A DNA stretch of 64,000 nt from Antedon mediterranea. Taxonomy: Eukaryota > Echinodermata > Crinoidea > Comatulida > Antedonidae. Both the position numbers and the translations under genes were made by a program. The stretch spans positions 15,036,101-15,100,100 of the forward strand of contig NC_092677.1 of assembly GCF_964355755.1 (NCBI RefSeq). Direction: 5' to 3'. The notes under the pieces are model-generated. The model worked only from the letters and a program-made list of their open reading frames with translations, was not told the DNA's origin and did no database searches. Of this stretch, positions 1 to 11,482 are shown piece after piece; the stretch's first letter is position 1; every line of letters starts with the position of its first letter.

Positions 1-905
1 CATAGAAATATAAAATATGCACAGGGTGTGCATTTAAAGCACTCAGCTTTTGCTAAAATAATACTGAAATATAATACTGAAATAAATAATAGCATTTTTG
101 ACCAATTCAAAAGTTTGTATTCCATCAAAATATCAATGTAACTATTCATAATATATAAAATTTATAAAATAACATAAAAATATAAAATATGCACAGGGTG
201 TGCATTTAAAGCACTCAGCTTTTGCTTAAATAATACTGAAATATAATACTGAAATTAAGAATGAACATCTTTGACCAATTCAAAAGTTTGTATTCCATCA
301 AAACATCAATGTAACTATTCATAATATACAATTTATAAAATAACATAAAAATATAAAAATGCATAGGGTGTGCATTTAAAGCACTCAGCTTTTGCTTAAA
401 TAAAACTGAAATATAATACTGAAATAAAGAATGAACATTTTTGACCAATTCAAAAGTTTGTATTCCATCAAAACATCAACGTAACTATTCATAATGTATA
501 ATATATAACATTTATAAAATAACATATATATAATGCACGGGGTGTGCATTTAAAGCACTCAGCTCGCTAAAATAATACCGAAATAAAGAATGAGCAATTT
601 TGACAAATTCAAAAGTTTGTATTCAAAACATCAATGTAACTATTCATAATGTATAATATATAACATTTATAAAATAACAAAAATATAATGCACGGGGTGT
701 GCATTTAAAGCACTCAGCTCGCTAAACTAATACCGAAATAAAGAATGAGCATTTTTGACAAATTCAAAAGTTTGTATTCAAAACATCAATGTAACTATTC
801 ATAATATATAAAATATATAAAATTTATAAAATAACATAAAAATATAAAATATGCACAGGGTGTGCATTTAAAGCACTCAGCTTTTGCTAAAATAAAACTG
901 AAATA
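1..905. repeat. Tandem satellite-like array, unit about 155-174 bp
   Basis: The marker GCAC(A/G)GGGTGTGC followed by ATTTAAAGCACTCAGC starts at about 19, 191, 361 (as GCATAGGG), 535, 690 and 853, so spacings are 172, 170, 174, 155 and 163 bp. Each unit also holds a conserved AATTCAAAAGTTTGTATTC block and an ATCAATGTAACTATTCATAAT block. The marker is itself a small inverted repeat (GCACA-GGG-TGTGC). The array is cut by the left edge of the window, so its true length is unknown. On the right it runs directly into the stop codon of the minus-strand gene ending at 906, so it probably forms that gene's 3' UTR or 3' flank. I saw no AATAAA signal on the minus strand inside it. Confidence 0.93.
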
Positions 906-3900
906 TTACATGGAATGCCCCAGAAGCTTTTCATCAACTGCCCTTTTGAAATGATCAAAGTCATCGTACACTTCATCAAATCCAAGGGTTGTGGACCGTC
1001 TTGATGTTGGGCAAAAGGTGAAAATCTTCTGTTCACTATTTTCAGTCTTCTCACGTGATGGAGTGTATCGCTTCCGGAGTCCTCCACACTTTGGCACATG
1101 GCAAACAGAACAAGGCTTCTGTGACCTTGGATGATATGGTGTAAGCTTTGGCGGTGCTGTAGGTGGTGGTCGATAGGAAAAGGGCAAGCATTGGTTTGTT
1201 GATGGCTTGAAGGTCACAGATGGTCCCTGTGCTTGCGAAGGCACAATCAACAGAATTGCACCAGATGGCCTTACTGGAAGTGATGGAGTTGTAGTAGCTG
1301 GTTTAGGGAGTACCTTTTGTAGTGAGCTGTTAGATGGTTTATTCAAATTGTCTAGACATTCAGGTTGAAGTACCTCAGCATCGTTGCTTCTACATTTTTG
1401 GTAGCGTCTTTTTCCAGAAACATGTTCCACAACTGGATATTGAACCTGTGGCCTGTCTGGAGGTGATAATTGTGAAGGGAGTGTTAGAGCATCAGGCATC
1501 AATGCATCGGAAAAAACCCTTTTGTGAGAGACAACCTTTGGCATGCTTGTTGCTGTGAAATTTGCCTGTTTTTCTTGTTTTGAAAAAAAATTTGTAATCG
1601 ACTTCATGTTTATATTGGGTAGAGGTATCTGAAGACCCGATAGAATTGGATCATCTCTGACCCGGTCAACAATTCTTTTATACTGGCCTTTGATTAGGCT
1701 GGCAGTCTTCGTCGGTGATGTGTGATGACTAATATTGGGTCTGTTTCTCAGCATCTTTATAATTAGGTAAAGTAGACGGGAGTCTTCGTTGATTTGTGCT
1801 GCCTGGGCATACCTCATCCAGCCGAATTTTGTTTTTTGGGCGGCACTCGTCATAGGCGAGTCTGGTCCTAGACATCTACCGAATAAAGTATATCCCCATC
1901 GAGATTCATACTTCTTAACAAAATTTGCTGCTGACCTATCGTGATCCGAGAGCTTCCCAGCCGCATCTGCGATCTTTCGTCTGAGTGAGACAGGAATGAT
2001 GTGGAAGTTGGAGTCATCAGTCAGCTCCAGAAGGAGCATGGCCAGATGCTCCACCTCAATGAATCCTGGAAGATGAAGATGGGAAGGGGCCATCAGAACA
2101 TCTTGCATTGCTGGACTCTCCTCTTTTCTGTTCTCCTCCTTGTTCAGAGCCACATGGTCTACACTAATGTGATCGATAGGATCATCATCAGTCTCTGATG
2201 TGGCAACGTCGACGCCCTCATCTTCCGCTTCACTCTCTTGTTCTTCTTCTCCTTCATCTTCTTTGACCTGCTCTTCTTCCACTGTAAACACAAATAAAGA
2301 ATAATAATAATTATTGAAATTGACAAGCACAATCAATCATCATCACAAGGAAATCATAATTAAAACATACAGGATGACTCACAAACCTAAAGTATATAAC
2401 AATGATACAGTGCAATACATCCCAGATTTTAAACCAAAATATCAAGATTATTAACAATAATTTGTGATTAATCTCACCTTTCTTGATGTAATAGTCCTTT
2501 GATGTGAAATCGGTGGACTGGCAGTAGGCATACTCTAAACCTAGGAGTTCCTCCTCCTCTTGGCTTATGGACTTGTCTGGGTAGGGCATGGGTGCTGTGA
2601 AATTAGGTTCATACATATGTTCTCTCCCAAACAAGACCTCTGCCTGCTGGTTTAGACGCTGGATTTGACGAGGGTCAACACATGAGGTAATTCTCCCCCT
2701 ACCTCCAGTAACCTTGAGCGACTCCATGCGGTTGTTCCATTGTACTGCAAACGCTATGAGGTACACCTAAAAGAGAGAATTAAATGAAGAAACAATGCTT
2801 AACGTGTTGAGGAAACTTTGGTTTTGTTTAGAGAAACTAATTTACCCATGTTTAGTTAGTTATTAGTTTATTTAGCTATTGTCAAAAAGTACCCACTTTT
2901 TGTATGTAAAAGTATAGGTATTTTTCCAAGCTACAAAAGTTGTAATAATTCACAAATATGGATGATACATATTATATTATTAACTGAACGATATAAAGAA
3001 TAGACAATTTTTGGGTAGACGTCCCTTTTTAATATTTATTGTAAAAATAAGAATGGTTTTGAAACTAAATGATTACCTGAAAAGGTGCTATTCCACACCG
3101 TTGTGAAGGGATGGCTCTAAACATGTGGGCATGAAGACCTTCCAGAGAGTTACTGCCTCTGCGGCATCTGTATTTGTTCAGCTTAACACCATTCAAAGTA
3201 ACTTCCTTGGTAATAACATACAGGGGAATGTTTGGTGGATCCTAAATGAAATATATGCAAAACATAATTTTTGACAATTGACAATTATAATACTAAATGC
3301 CTTTGAGGTAGCATAGGGGAAATACGATAAATTACCTGCATGCAACTCAGATGTTTACTGGCAGTTGCCCAGTAAGCATCAACTGCCTCTAATGATTTAA
3401 ACAAATGAACGCCATCAATGTCGAGTCCGGCTGGACCCTTAAACTCCTGAAGGATGACCTCAATAGTGACAGCACTCACCTGTAATAGAATTTAAAAGGA
3501 CACAATAATTAAGTTTCTTTCAAATGTTCATTAAAATACTCAGCTATTTTACGTATCTCAACCAAAACCGCACTACCGACACTCTTACCGAATGTCTTAA
3601 ACCGATTCATGCACAAAGAAAACATGATAATAGTTATTTTTCCAGTAATGTATTAACTGTATTAAGTAATTACATTTCGCTTACCTCGACACCACGTGTT
3701 ATACGGCGGACATAGGACTTCAGCTGGTACGGCTTCACAAAATACATCATCTGCTGATCACTGTATTGTGAGTAGAGTTCCTCGTTGCTATTTCTCACTG
3801 CTCCGACAAGCTTCAGCATATCATCCTTGTTGTAAGCTAAAATGGCACCAGCGAGAGCACTCATGAAAGAACCATACTTGGCATGGCTCTGCTTTATTAC

Positions 3901-6799
3901 AACTGCATCCCATCGATGTAACCAATGACGGATGTCCAGCCGCACAACCATCCCTTCATTCGCCCAGTCTTCAAATAGCCTTTCCAGCCAAGCTGTCCCT
4001 CCATCACTACAATTTAATTTACATTAAATTTAATGAGATAACTTATAGATGGGAAACATGGGAAGAAAAAAAAAGGGAATTAAACTCGGCATCTTTCTGG
4101 AAAAAAAAGTTGAAAAGCCAATTAGACGCGAGCACAATGCATAGCACTCTCTTACTCCGTCCATTCTATGTTCAGGCATTAGGTTAGGATATTATACTCA
4201 CCTGCAGCAATTGTTGTCTGCATAAATTATCTTGGGTGCTGGTGCATTGGCTCGTTTGAACCTGGCAATGAGACCACAGGCCATCCGCTTGTAGCAGCTC
4301 TCCGACTCTGCAGCCACAGCAACTGTTGTCACAAACTGACCCCACTCATTTAGGACACTAGTGAGGTACTGCATAGAGTTTTTTCCATCGCCATAGATTT
4401 TCTTGAGAATCTGATAAAATGAAGTAAGAGAAAACGAAAATAGAAGCTTACATGAAATTATCAAATAGACAAAACAGTGATCAGTATAAAATGTTCTAAC
4501 CTGTTTAGTTCCATCGATACAAAGAATCTCTCCAGTTACACTCAGAATGGAGGCTCTATAAACTGACATTTTTTCCATCTCCATGATCAGGTGTGCACGG
4601 CGGAGCACTCGAGGAGAAGGCACGGGAGTCTGCGGGACAGGAGGGGTGTAGCTGCCTGGAGATTTGATAAAAGGAAGGATTCCTGGCTGAGATGCACTAC
4701 TGGTGGATGTATGTGCCTGAAACAGAAGAGTCTGGTACATGTCCCTTCTTTCTGCATACCACTCGTCATGCCCATGCTGCAGCATCCTCTGGCATTTGGT
4801 CATTGACACTGCATTGAGACGATCAGTCAGTAGGGAGACGACATTTCTGTCAATAGCCCTCTTACCACACACGATAGCTGGAAATATTGTACGAACTGCA
4901 GGGGCTAAGTTCATCAGTATGTCAGCGCTGTAGGCAAGCCATCTATATTGCCGCTCCTGTTGCTTTCCATCTTTCTCTTTGTCGCTGTCAGCCTTGCCAG
5001 CCTTGCGCATATGCATGCAGTAACTGCATTGCAACCTCTCCGTTAACAAAGTATAATGAAAGTTCAGTCCACATACCTGGCGTGGATTATTTCCGAATCC
5101 ACATCTTGACAGGTAGGTATCAGGGGGAGCAGGGCAGTTTGGGTTTGGGCATTTCACTTTAACTCCCATGATGCCAACCGGTCTCCAGAAGAACACTGGT
5201 GTGGAAAAAAAAGCAAGCATGTTGGGAAGTTCTCCTTTGATCGCAGTTGGTATAGGTGGTGGATTGAAGTGCATTTTAGGTTTGCATACTTTTCGCTTCA
5301 CCATCTCCCCCTTCGCATTCATCTGTGGACTAGCATATTGGAAAAGACCATACTGCATGTCATATTTAAACCACTTGACATTTGGTAACATGATGCCCTG
5401 TTGCAGTGGAGCTGGCTCTTCCCAAACCTTTTGCCAACCCTCTAAAATGGTCGGATCAGATACTGAGCTGATTGATTGGGCAAGAGATGTTTGCCCATCT
5501 TGTGATGTGTCTGATGTCGCGGTAGAAAAGGAGTGTGATGTCGAGGGAACTGGAACAATCTTTTCCACCGTTGTGAGCTTTGATGTAACAGGTACCTCCG
5601 ATTGTTGAAGCAAATTATCTAAAATTAAGAGTGAAAATAAACATAAGTTAAAGCCTCTTAAATATTCTTTATTTAAATTTCTTTCTTTGGGGTATAAAAA
5701 TACATTTAAATTTTTAAGTTTAAATTTAAAATATAAAGTATCCATGCGTTATAAACCAAGTCTCATATAAAAGTAAACGAGGCACAAATCAGGTTCGAAC
5801 CCTCACTCAGGACCTCAGGATTGGAAGGAAAGCATGTTAACAAAAATATATATAACAAAGAGCTTTCAACACACCTGCAAGAGCCAACAGTTCAGCATCT
5901 TCAATGTAATCTGGATCCATGTCTGTTGGTGGTTCTTGTGTCTCTTTGTACTTCTGAAATGTAAACGTAAAAACATGACAATTCTAAATTTTATTAATAT
6001 AATCAAAAATAATTAAAATTTGCAAAATCGAAATAAATGATCAAAGGTGCAGTGGACCAGATGTTGCACGTTTAAAGACGCTTGTCTCCCCTAAGGGTCA
6101 AGCCATATATAGGTACACTCAGAAGCCGGCGGGATAACCAAAAGTAAAATAAATTACGATCAAAATGGCTCTCTAAACAGAAAAAAATAGTAAAACGAAT
6201 AAATACTATTTAAAATATAGAATGTGTAAATAAAATAATAAACATCTTACTTTCAAGCGATTATCAAGATGAATCTTGACAGCAGGAAATTGAGATACAA
6301 ACTGCAGGAGCTGCTCCTTTTGCCACTTCATGTGGAGACATTTGTCGCCATTCTGACAGAATTCATACAGAAGCCAAACTGTATAACCTACATCATTTTC
6401 AAGAAGCCAATTAAACGATTGTCCCATATATTTTCCAAAAGTTATTACTATAGCAGATTGCCACAAATCATTGTTGGCTGATTTTTTGGCTGCAGTCTCT
6501 GCTGTCTTTGGGTCCAACCACACAGGATCAATATTCGTATTATTCATTCCAGCCACATTCAGAGCTTCCTTGCTACATTTGAGTCTTGCTTCACCCTCTT
6601 TAAATAGTGCAATGGATGGGTATTGATGTACCTTTTTATGTCTATCTAAGTATTGCTTTAGGGTGTAAGTTTTGAGGCATACATCACACTTAAAGTTCTT
6701 GCGTTCACCATGTATCTTCATATGGCGGGTGAGATTCGACTTTACAGTGAATTTTCGCTTGCAAATGGTACACTCGTGATTGATGATATCACCTTCCAT
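906..6799 (-). CDS. Two-C2H2-finger, DUF6729/transposase-like protein, 9 coding exons, 1416 aa
   Basis: Exons: 6799-6251, 5953-5875, 5618-4501, 4410-4202, 4006-3685, 3479-3336, 3241-3077, 2766-2478, 2281-906. All joins are AG/GT and the frame closes exactly. Exon 1 has two C2H2 fingers (roughly residues 9-30 and 37-58). Exon 3 carries a Cys-rich cluster near residues 365-412 (CPNPNC, CGFG, CGLN, CSYC) that I associate with the DUF6729 family. Next come CIDGTKQ, YADNNCC and RLDIRHWLHRW, which look like the acidic blocks of an RNase H-fold transposase core, then a conserved RGSNSLEG motif. The C-terminal part is acidic then Ser/Pro-rich, ending with a CSVC-KCGG zinc-like motif near residue 1350. 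Start: first ATG after an acceptor at 6806, implying an upstream non-coding exon. No frameshift or stop was found, so this is a living gene or a recently active element. Catalytic activity is inference; a domesticated host gene is equally possible. Confidence 0.8.
5735..5845 (-). repeat. tRNA-derived SINE fragment in intron 2 of the 906-6799 gene
   Basis: Read on the minus strand it has an A-box-like GTTAACATGCTTTCC and a clean B box GGGTTCGAACC, followed by a body containing ATGAGACTTGGTTTATAA. The same order (GGTTAATTGCTTGCC, GGTTCAATCC, ATGAGACTTAAGTTTAGAA) occurs in the plus-strand copy at 11250-11482, which is why I call one family. Confidence 0.6.
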
Positions 6800-6949
6800 T
6801 CTCACCTGAGAAAAAGTAGAAACATGTAAAATTACAATATTATCCTCTTTTACCATTAAATTAGTATTTAAAATATAGAGAACATATGGTAATGGTATTA
6901 TTTATTAATGGTTTTGTATAGGCATATAGGGCCTACTGTAAATATTAAT

Positions 6950-7265
6950 AGGGCTAGGCCTCTACTCTGGGAAGCAGGTCAACTCGTCGCCAAAAGAATG
7001 ACTAGGCCTAAGCCCTAGCTAGGGCCTAGCCTAGCCTAGAGTAGAGGGGCCTTTATTTAAGCCCTGTGTGGGCCTAGAGGCTAGTAGCCTAGCCTAGGCT
7101 GGAGTAGAGATTATAACCTAGGCTAGCCAGGTAGGATAGGATACAGCCTAGCCTAACCCGAGCCTCTAGGGCCTTGGCTAGGCCTAGTCTGCCCTCTATC
7201 TAGGCTAGGCTAGGTACAGGCTGGTAGTAGTAGTACTAGGCTAGGCTAGGCCTCCTAGTATTAAT
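6950..7265. repeat. CTAG/GGCCTAG-rich low-complexity tract
   Basis: About 300 bp built almost entirely of overlapping CTAGGCCTAG, GCCTAGCC and TAGGCTAGG words with no open frame. It lies between the probable promoter (7440-7625) and the first coding exon of the minus-strand gene, so it would sit in its first intron or 5' UTR. A very similar tract lies in COPA intron 1 (55376-55615). Confidence 0.8.
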
Positions 7266-7439
7266 ATTATTAATAAAACACAAGTTCATTCATTACAATG
7301 CCGAGATCAGCAATGGCCAAAGGCTTTTCTTACTTTATATCAATGATCTTACAGTATAGCATTCACAATATAGGAATGAAACCTTCCTACACAACGGATA
7401 TTCCCCCTCCTAGTTGTTCTAGGCCTACCCTACACCGAT

Positions 7440-7625
7440 ATTTTCCCTTCGCGACGAGACGCCGGAAGTAACTTTCTTTCAGCTCTAATATGGTGACGTC
7501 ATACGTCTGCTCAACAGGGCTCGATGATAGGTCTGTTGAGCAGGGCCTTCCATCAACTCTGTACAATGATTGGTCCGTTGAGCAGTGGCTCTACTCAACA
7601 GGGCTCAATGATTGGTCCGTTAAGC
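7440..7625 (-). promoter_or_regulatory. Probable promoter of the 906-6799 gene
   Basis: A local rise in GC/CpG contains an ETS/GABP-type site CCGGAAGT (7462-7469) and a perfect palindromic CRE, TGACGTCA (7494-7501). Two to three degenerate copies of a roughly 50-bp unit follow (about 7509-7625), each with GATTGG or similar (inverted CCAAT) and TCCGTT(G/A)AGCA. ETS, CRE and CCAAT sites are typical of TATA-less housekeeping promoters. The assignment to this gene rests on position about 0.7 kb upstream of its first coding exon; the transcription start was not identified. Confidence 0.45.
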
Positions 7626-7920
7626 ATGATTAATGTACATGGATGGGTTTTTCTCTGGGAATACCGGGTGCTGTAGACTTTTATCTTCTTTTTTTTTTTA
7701 AGTTAGAGAACCCCATGACATTGTTGATTATAAGCCTATCATTTTTATTATTACCGTTTAATTGTATATCGTATTCAGTAAAAAATTGTCATTGCAAGAG
7801 GATACTCATCATTCAGAAGCTATATCAAGCAGCAAGTTATAGTTCTAGGCTAGAGCCTGACGTTTTTTATAATTTGTAAACTAGGACGGGTCATGCTCAA
7901 ATTAAAAACCTCAGAGCACG

Positions 7921-9013
7921 TCTATACCATTTTTATACTATCGACTGAGAGAGAAACACGAGTTGAACTCGGAGGCAATTTCCATTTACACTAGCCAAAA
8001 AAACTGCGAGATGAACTCGAGTTTCCCCCATTTACACTACATCGATCACCCCGGTGCTGTCAATCAAATCACTATTGCAAGCGCACACGTGGAACTTAAC
8101 TGACTATGTTTTAAACGTTTAAACACTGGAACATATCGACAAATCTCATATAAAAACATAATAATCCGAATTTACACAAAATTTATTTAATTTTGAATAT
8201 AGTCCATTGTTATTTTTTTTTTTGTGGCTATTAAGATTATCATTTATTATTTTAAAAATTAGGGCCTAGCAATTATTTTTCTTTTTAAAATGACTGCATT
8301 TCCGCCTTGTAGACTGTACGTACATTAATAGGCCTTAAATTGTTAGGTTGGCGTACAAATAGGGTATGGTACGGTAAGTATTTAAAATAAAAAATGTATT
8401 TGTTAATTAGCATAACAATGTATCAAGGAAGGAAAATTATTATATGGTATATTTCAGTTCCTAAAAAAGATATCATTTTCATCCATTGAGACGTCAGTAT
8501 TATATTTATTTTTTCCTTTTTCAATAATTAGGAATACATAGAATCGGCCAGGGTAGAGTAGTTACACCAATATTACATTATTTTAGGCTTTCTGGTAAGG
8601 TAGAATTCGCACGAACAATTTCAATATTTTCAGCAGAAAAGAAAAGTCACAAATTTGTTTGTGCCTTTAAAAGAAAATAACGAACAGCACAATATATCGT
8701 ACAATTATTGTTTTAAGCAAAAAAGGTGTATTTTAAGCAAAAAAACCTATTTTGTTTGCATAATATATATTGTATTTCTGTGACAACATGATTTTCACGT
8801 CAATGACCTTTAACAGCTCGGTGTTGAACCACAAAAACCGTTTACACTTCGTTTCTCCGGTGTAGATTCGACTACACTGGAGAAGGTACACCGGAAAACA
8901 TTCAGCTTCGTTTCACCCCGGGGAGAGCACACCGGGGTGGTTGGATTTTCCCATTTACACCAGTCAATAAAAACCACAACACCTGTTACGGTGATAGTGT
9001 AAAAGGGGTATAG
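7921..9013. mobile_element. Degenerate inverted-repeat element (non-autonomous)
   Basis: The left end reads CTATACCATTTTTATACTATC and the reverse complement of the right end reads CTATACCCCTTTTACACTATC, about 24 positions with few mismatches. Internal words such as CATTTACAC(T/C)A and CCCCGGTG recur near both ends in both orientations. There is no credible coding frame. No target duplication could be assigned, so this could also be two separate small repeats. Confidence 0.4.
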
Positions 9014-9559
9014 AGAAGAGAGTCTATGAAACATTTGCTCATAATACAGCATTATTTAATTTATATACGGTAGTTATGCATGGAGAAGGTAATTTGTTTT
9101 TGTGAGGATTAGGCCTATGTATTGTTACATTTACGTCATCATATACATAATAATTCATGATCAACACCGAAATAATAAATCCTATTTCATAACATAATGG
9201 AACATAATAGAGACAGGCAATTTCTAGATGTCACTTTTTATAGTATTATCATGTAGGCCTACTAAACATGCTTCGGTTTCTTTATGTACAGTAATTAATT
9301 CGTATTGTTTATAGACAAACAATTGACCAGGTGACCATGATTGTATCGGCATGGCATCAAATGTTATCTGAATAATACGTGTGATATACATCACATTATT
9401 TATATAATTCCTTAATTAAAGACATACTATTTTCGTGTTTTGTATCCGCATGAAACAAACATCAAGTATACTATCTTTAGTTGAGAGATTACATTAATTA
9501 GTGCCTTATGTTTTTTTTAAACCACCCCTACTAATTGAATGGTTTCACCTATACAAATC

Positions 9560-9675
9560 ATTAATGAAAAGGAAGGTTTGGTTTTGGCGTCGTCGTCGCG
9601 AAGAAGAAATATTTTGGGCTAATGGATGTTACTTGTTTTGTGGAATTTCATTGTTATTTCGCCAGAATTGCATAG
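9560..9675 (+). other. Possible 5' non-coding exon
   Basis: A short CpG-containing stretch (GGCGTCGTCGTCGCGAAG) ends in a strong splice donor, CATAG|GTAAGA at 9675/9676, on the same strand as Vangl. Vangl needs an upstream non-coding exon because its first coding exon opens at an acceptor (18703). The link between the two is a guess from strand and donor quality. The flanks 9014-9560 and 9676-11249 show no gene. Confidence 0.2.
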
Positions 9676-11249
9676 GTAAGACATCACATTTGAATAAACC
9701 GTATCTGTAGTTTAATAATAACAACAATATAATATATTTTGAAAACCAATGCGTCGAAGATGTGAAGTTAAGTTGATGGTTAAAAGGTATGGTGTGCTAG
9801 GTAGCTGAGCATCGGTCGGTCGCCTGCGGTTGGAACAATGTGACTAAGCACACCAAATCAACAATCTAAAAACGCATACGATATAGCAGGGAGGTATCTC
9901 CCTGGAAATACATACTGTAGTATGTTTCGGTCTAAGTATATCGTTCGTTCAATTTTCTTAACTTCCCTCTTTCACACGAATTTGACTACATTAACAATTT
10001 ACAAAAGAAAAATGTGTATAGCTGGTATTTTAGAAGACATTCAATCTAAAATACTGTCTGATGAGCAAATGCTTCTTCTTCACCACCATTCTGTTTACCA
10101 TCTCGATAGATAGTATTTAGAAATCTAGTATTTTTTCAACCATGTACTCATTTACACCGGAGTGAACTGGTACAGTAGGCCTACTTGATCCTGTCAGGAA
10201 TTGATGTCTTTCTGTGGTTCACCCTTTCTGTATGACTATGACTAGGAAAATTTCCTAACCAATTGGCTACCGAAAATCACACAGTACCACTACAGTTTAC
10301 TTATTTTTTAGCATTATTGCAGCACAGTTTAGGACTATCTCACACCATAATTCTGGTACACACTACGCTATCATAATCTGAATATGTTTAGATTCAAACT
10401 TTATTCAAATGAAAAAAAAAAAAAAGTAGAATACAAAAAGTGTAATTATTGTCTAGCCTGTACAGTAAGTTCATCTTTTTCTATTTGTGTCTCACCACTG
10501 TATTGTTGTTGGATTATAATAGCTTAGTATTTCAACATTGTTGAATTTATTTTACAGCTTTCAACTTGGCCTATATTTTAATTTTTGTACAAAATATATA
10601 TATATATAACTTTATTCACAATCTCAGATAATACAAAGTACATGCAAAATTAATTGAGGTTGTGAACGGGGTTAAGCTGTAAGCTAATGCTTTAGACGCA
10701 AAGCCCCTTAAAACGAGAAAAAAACAAAACAAAACAAACAAAATTGAAATTGAAATTGAAATAGATAAATCATTAAATAAATAAATAGATAAAAACAGTA
10801 TAATGTACCATATTAATTGTAACGATAAAAATACTAACAATGGGTAGGTGTTCCATTTTATGTCACGTTGAACTTTCGATAAATGATGGAAAGTTCTCTC
10901 ATTGTCAAGTATGTTTACCGAATCTTTTTAAATGATACAGACAGATTATATATTTTAAGAAATTTCGATTAAGCATAACATTCGGATGTGGCTTGCCAAA
11001 TATGATTTTATTCTCACAAAGCTCAACATCTGACTGATACTGTAGGAACAAAGAATTGACAATGGGAGAGCTGTCGGTTAGTACAGTACTGTAAATCTTG
11101 CATTATCCGATTGTTAATTAAAAATATTGGAAGATTGATGCATTTAATTTTTTACTTTAATATTTTTACGTTTTTATTTAGCTTTTTGCTTATTTTACAT
11201 CACTGTAGTTACATCGTTGTCATTTTTCCAGTAATTTGTTACAGTATGT
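9676..11249. other. No gene seen; AT-rich spacer
   Basis: The stretch contains a short inverted pair TGGTGTGCT/AGCACACCA near 9790 and 9846, a TA run near 10585-10610 and a GAAATT microsatellite near 10740. Open frames are short and have no protein-like composition. Confidence 0.6.
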
Positions 11250-11482
11250 CACCCAAGTCACATGGTGTATATTGGTGGTTAATTGCTTGCCTTTCAATTC
11301 CAAAGTCCGGGGTTCAATCCAGACTTACAGCAGTGCCAGGGTTTTAACTCACGACTCTTTAAACTCCATTCCCATAGCCTCAAATGAGACTTAAGTTTAG
11401 AAAGCATTATTATGAAATAGTTTATTTATCCAGTAATTGACGAGTTGCTCGCTGTTGGATGCAGAAATAAAGAAAGAAAAAA
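11250..11482 (+). repeat. tRNA-derived SINE
   Basis: The head resembles a tRNA: GGTGGTTAATTGCTTGCC (A-box region) and GGGGTTCAATCCAG (B box) at normal tRNA spacing. A non-tRNA body follows, then an A-rich tail (AATAAAGAAAGAAAAAAA). It matches the truncated minus-strand copy at 5735-5845. It does not fold into a full cloverleaf with paired acceptor ends, so it is not a functional tRNA gene. Confidence 0.65.

Noticed and set aside
215..448. 77-codon minus-strand frame
   Set aside because: It repeats itself every repeat unit (VKNVHS and similar), so it is a by-product of the tandem array.
1..905. CRISPR-like repeat array
   Set aside because: Units are about 170 bp with near-identical interiors and no unique spacers, and the DNA is from an animal. 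It is a tandem satellite.
4591..5608. Several plus-strand open frames opposite the transposase-like gene
   Set aside because: They are antisense shadows of the 5618-4501 exon, which has the conserved motifs and splice sites.
5735..5845. Functional tRNA gene
   Set aside because: B box is clean but the acceptor stem does not pair and the sequence continues into a SINE body.
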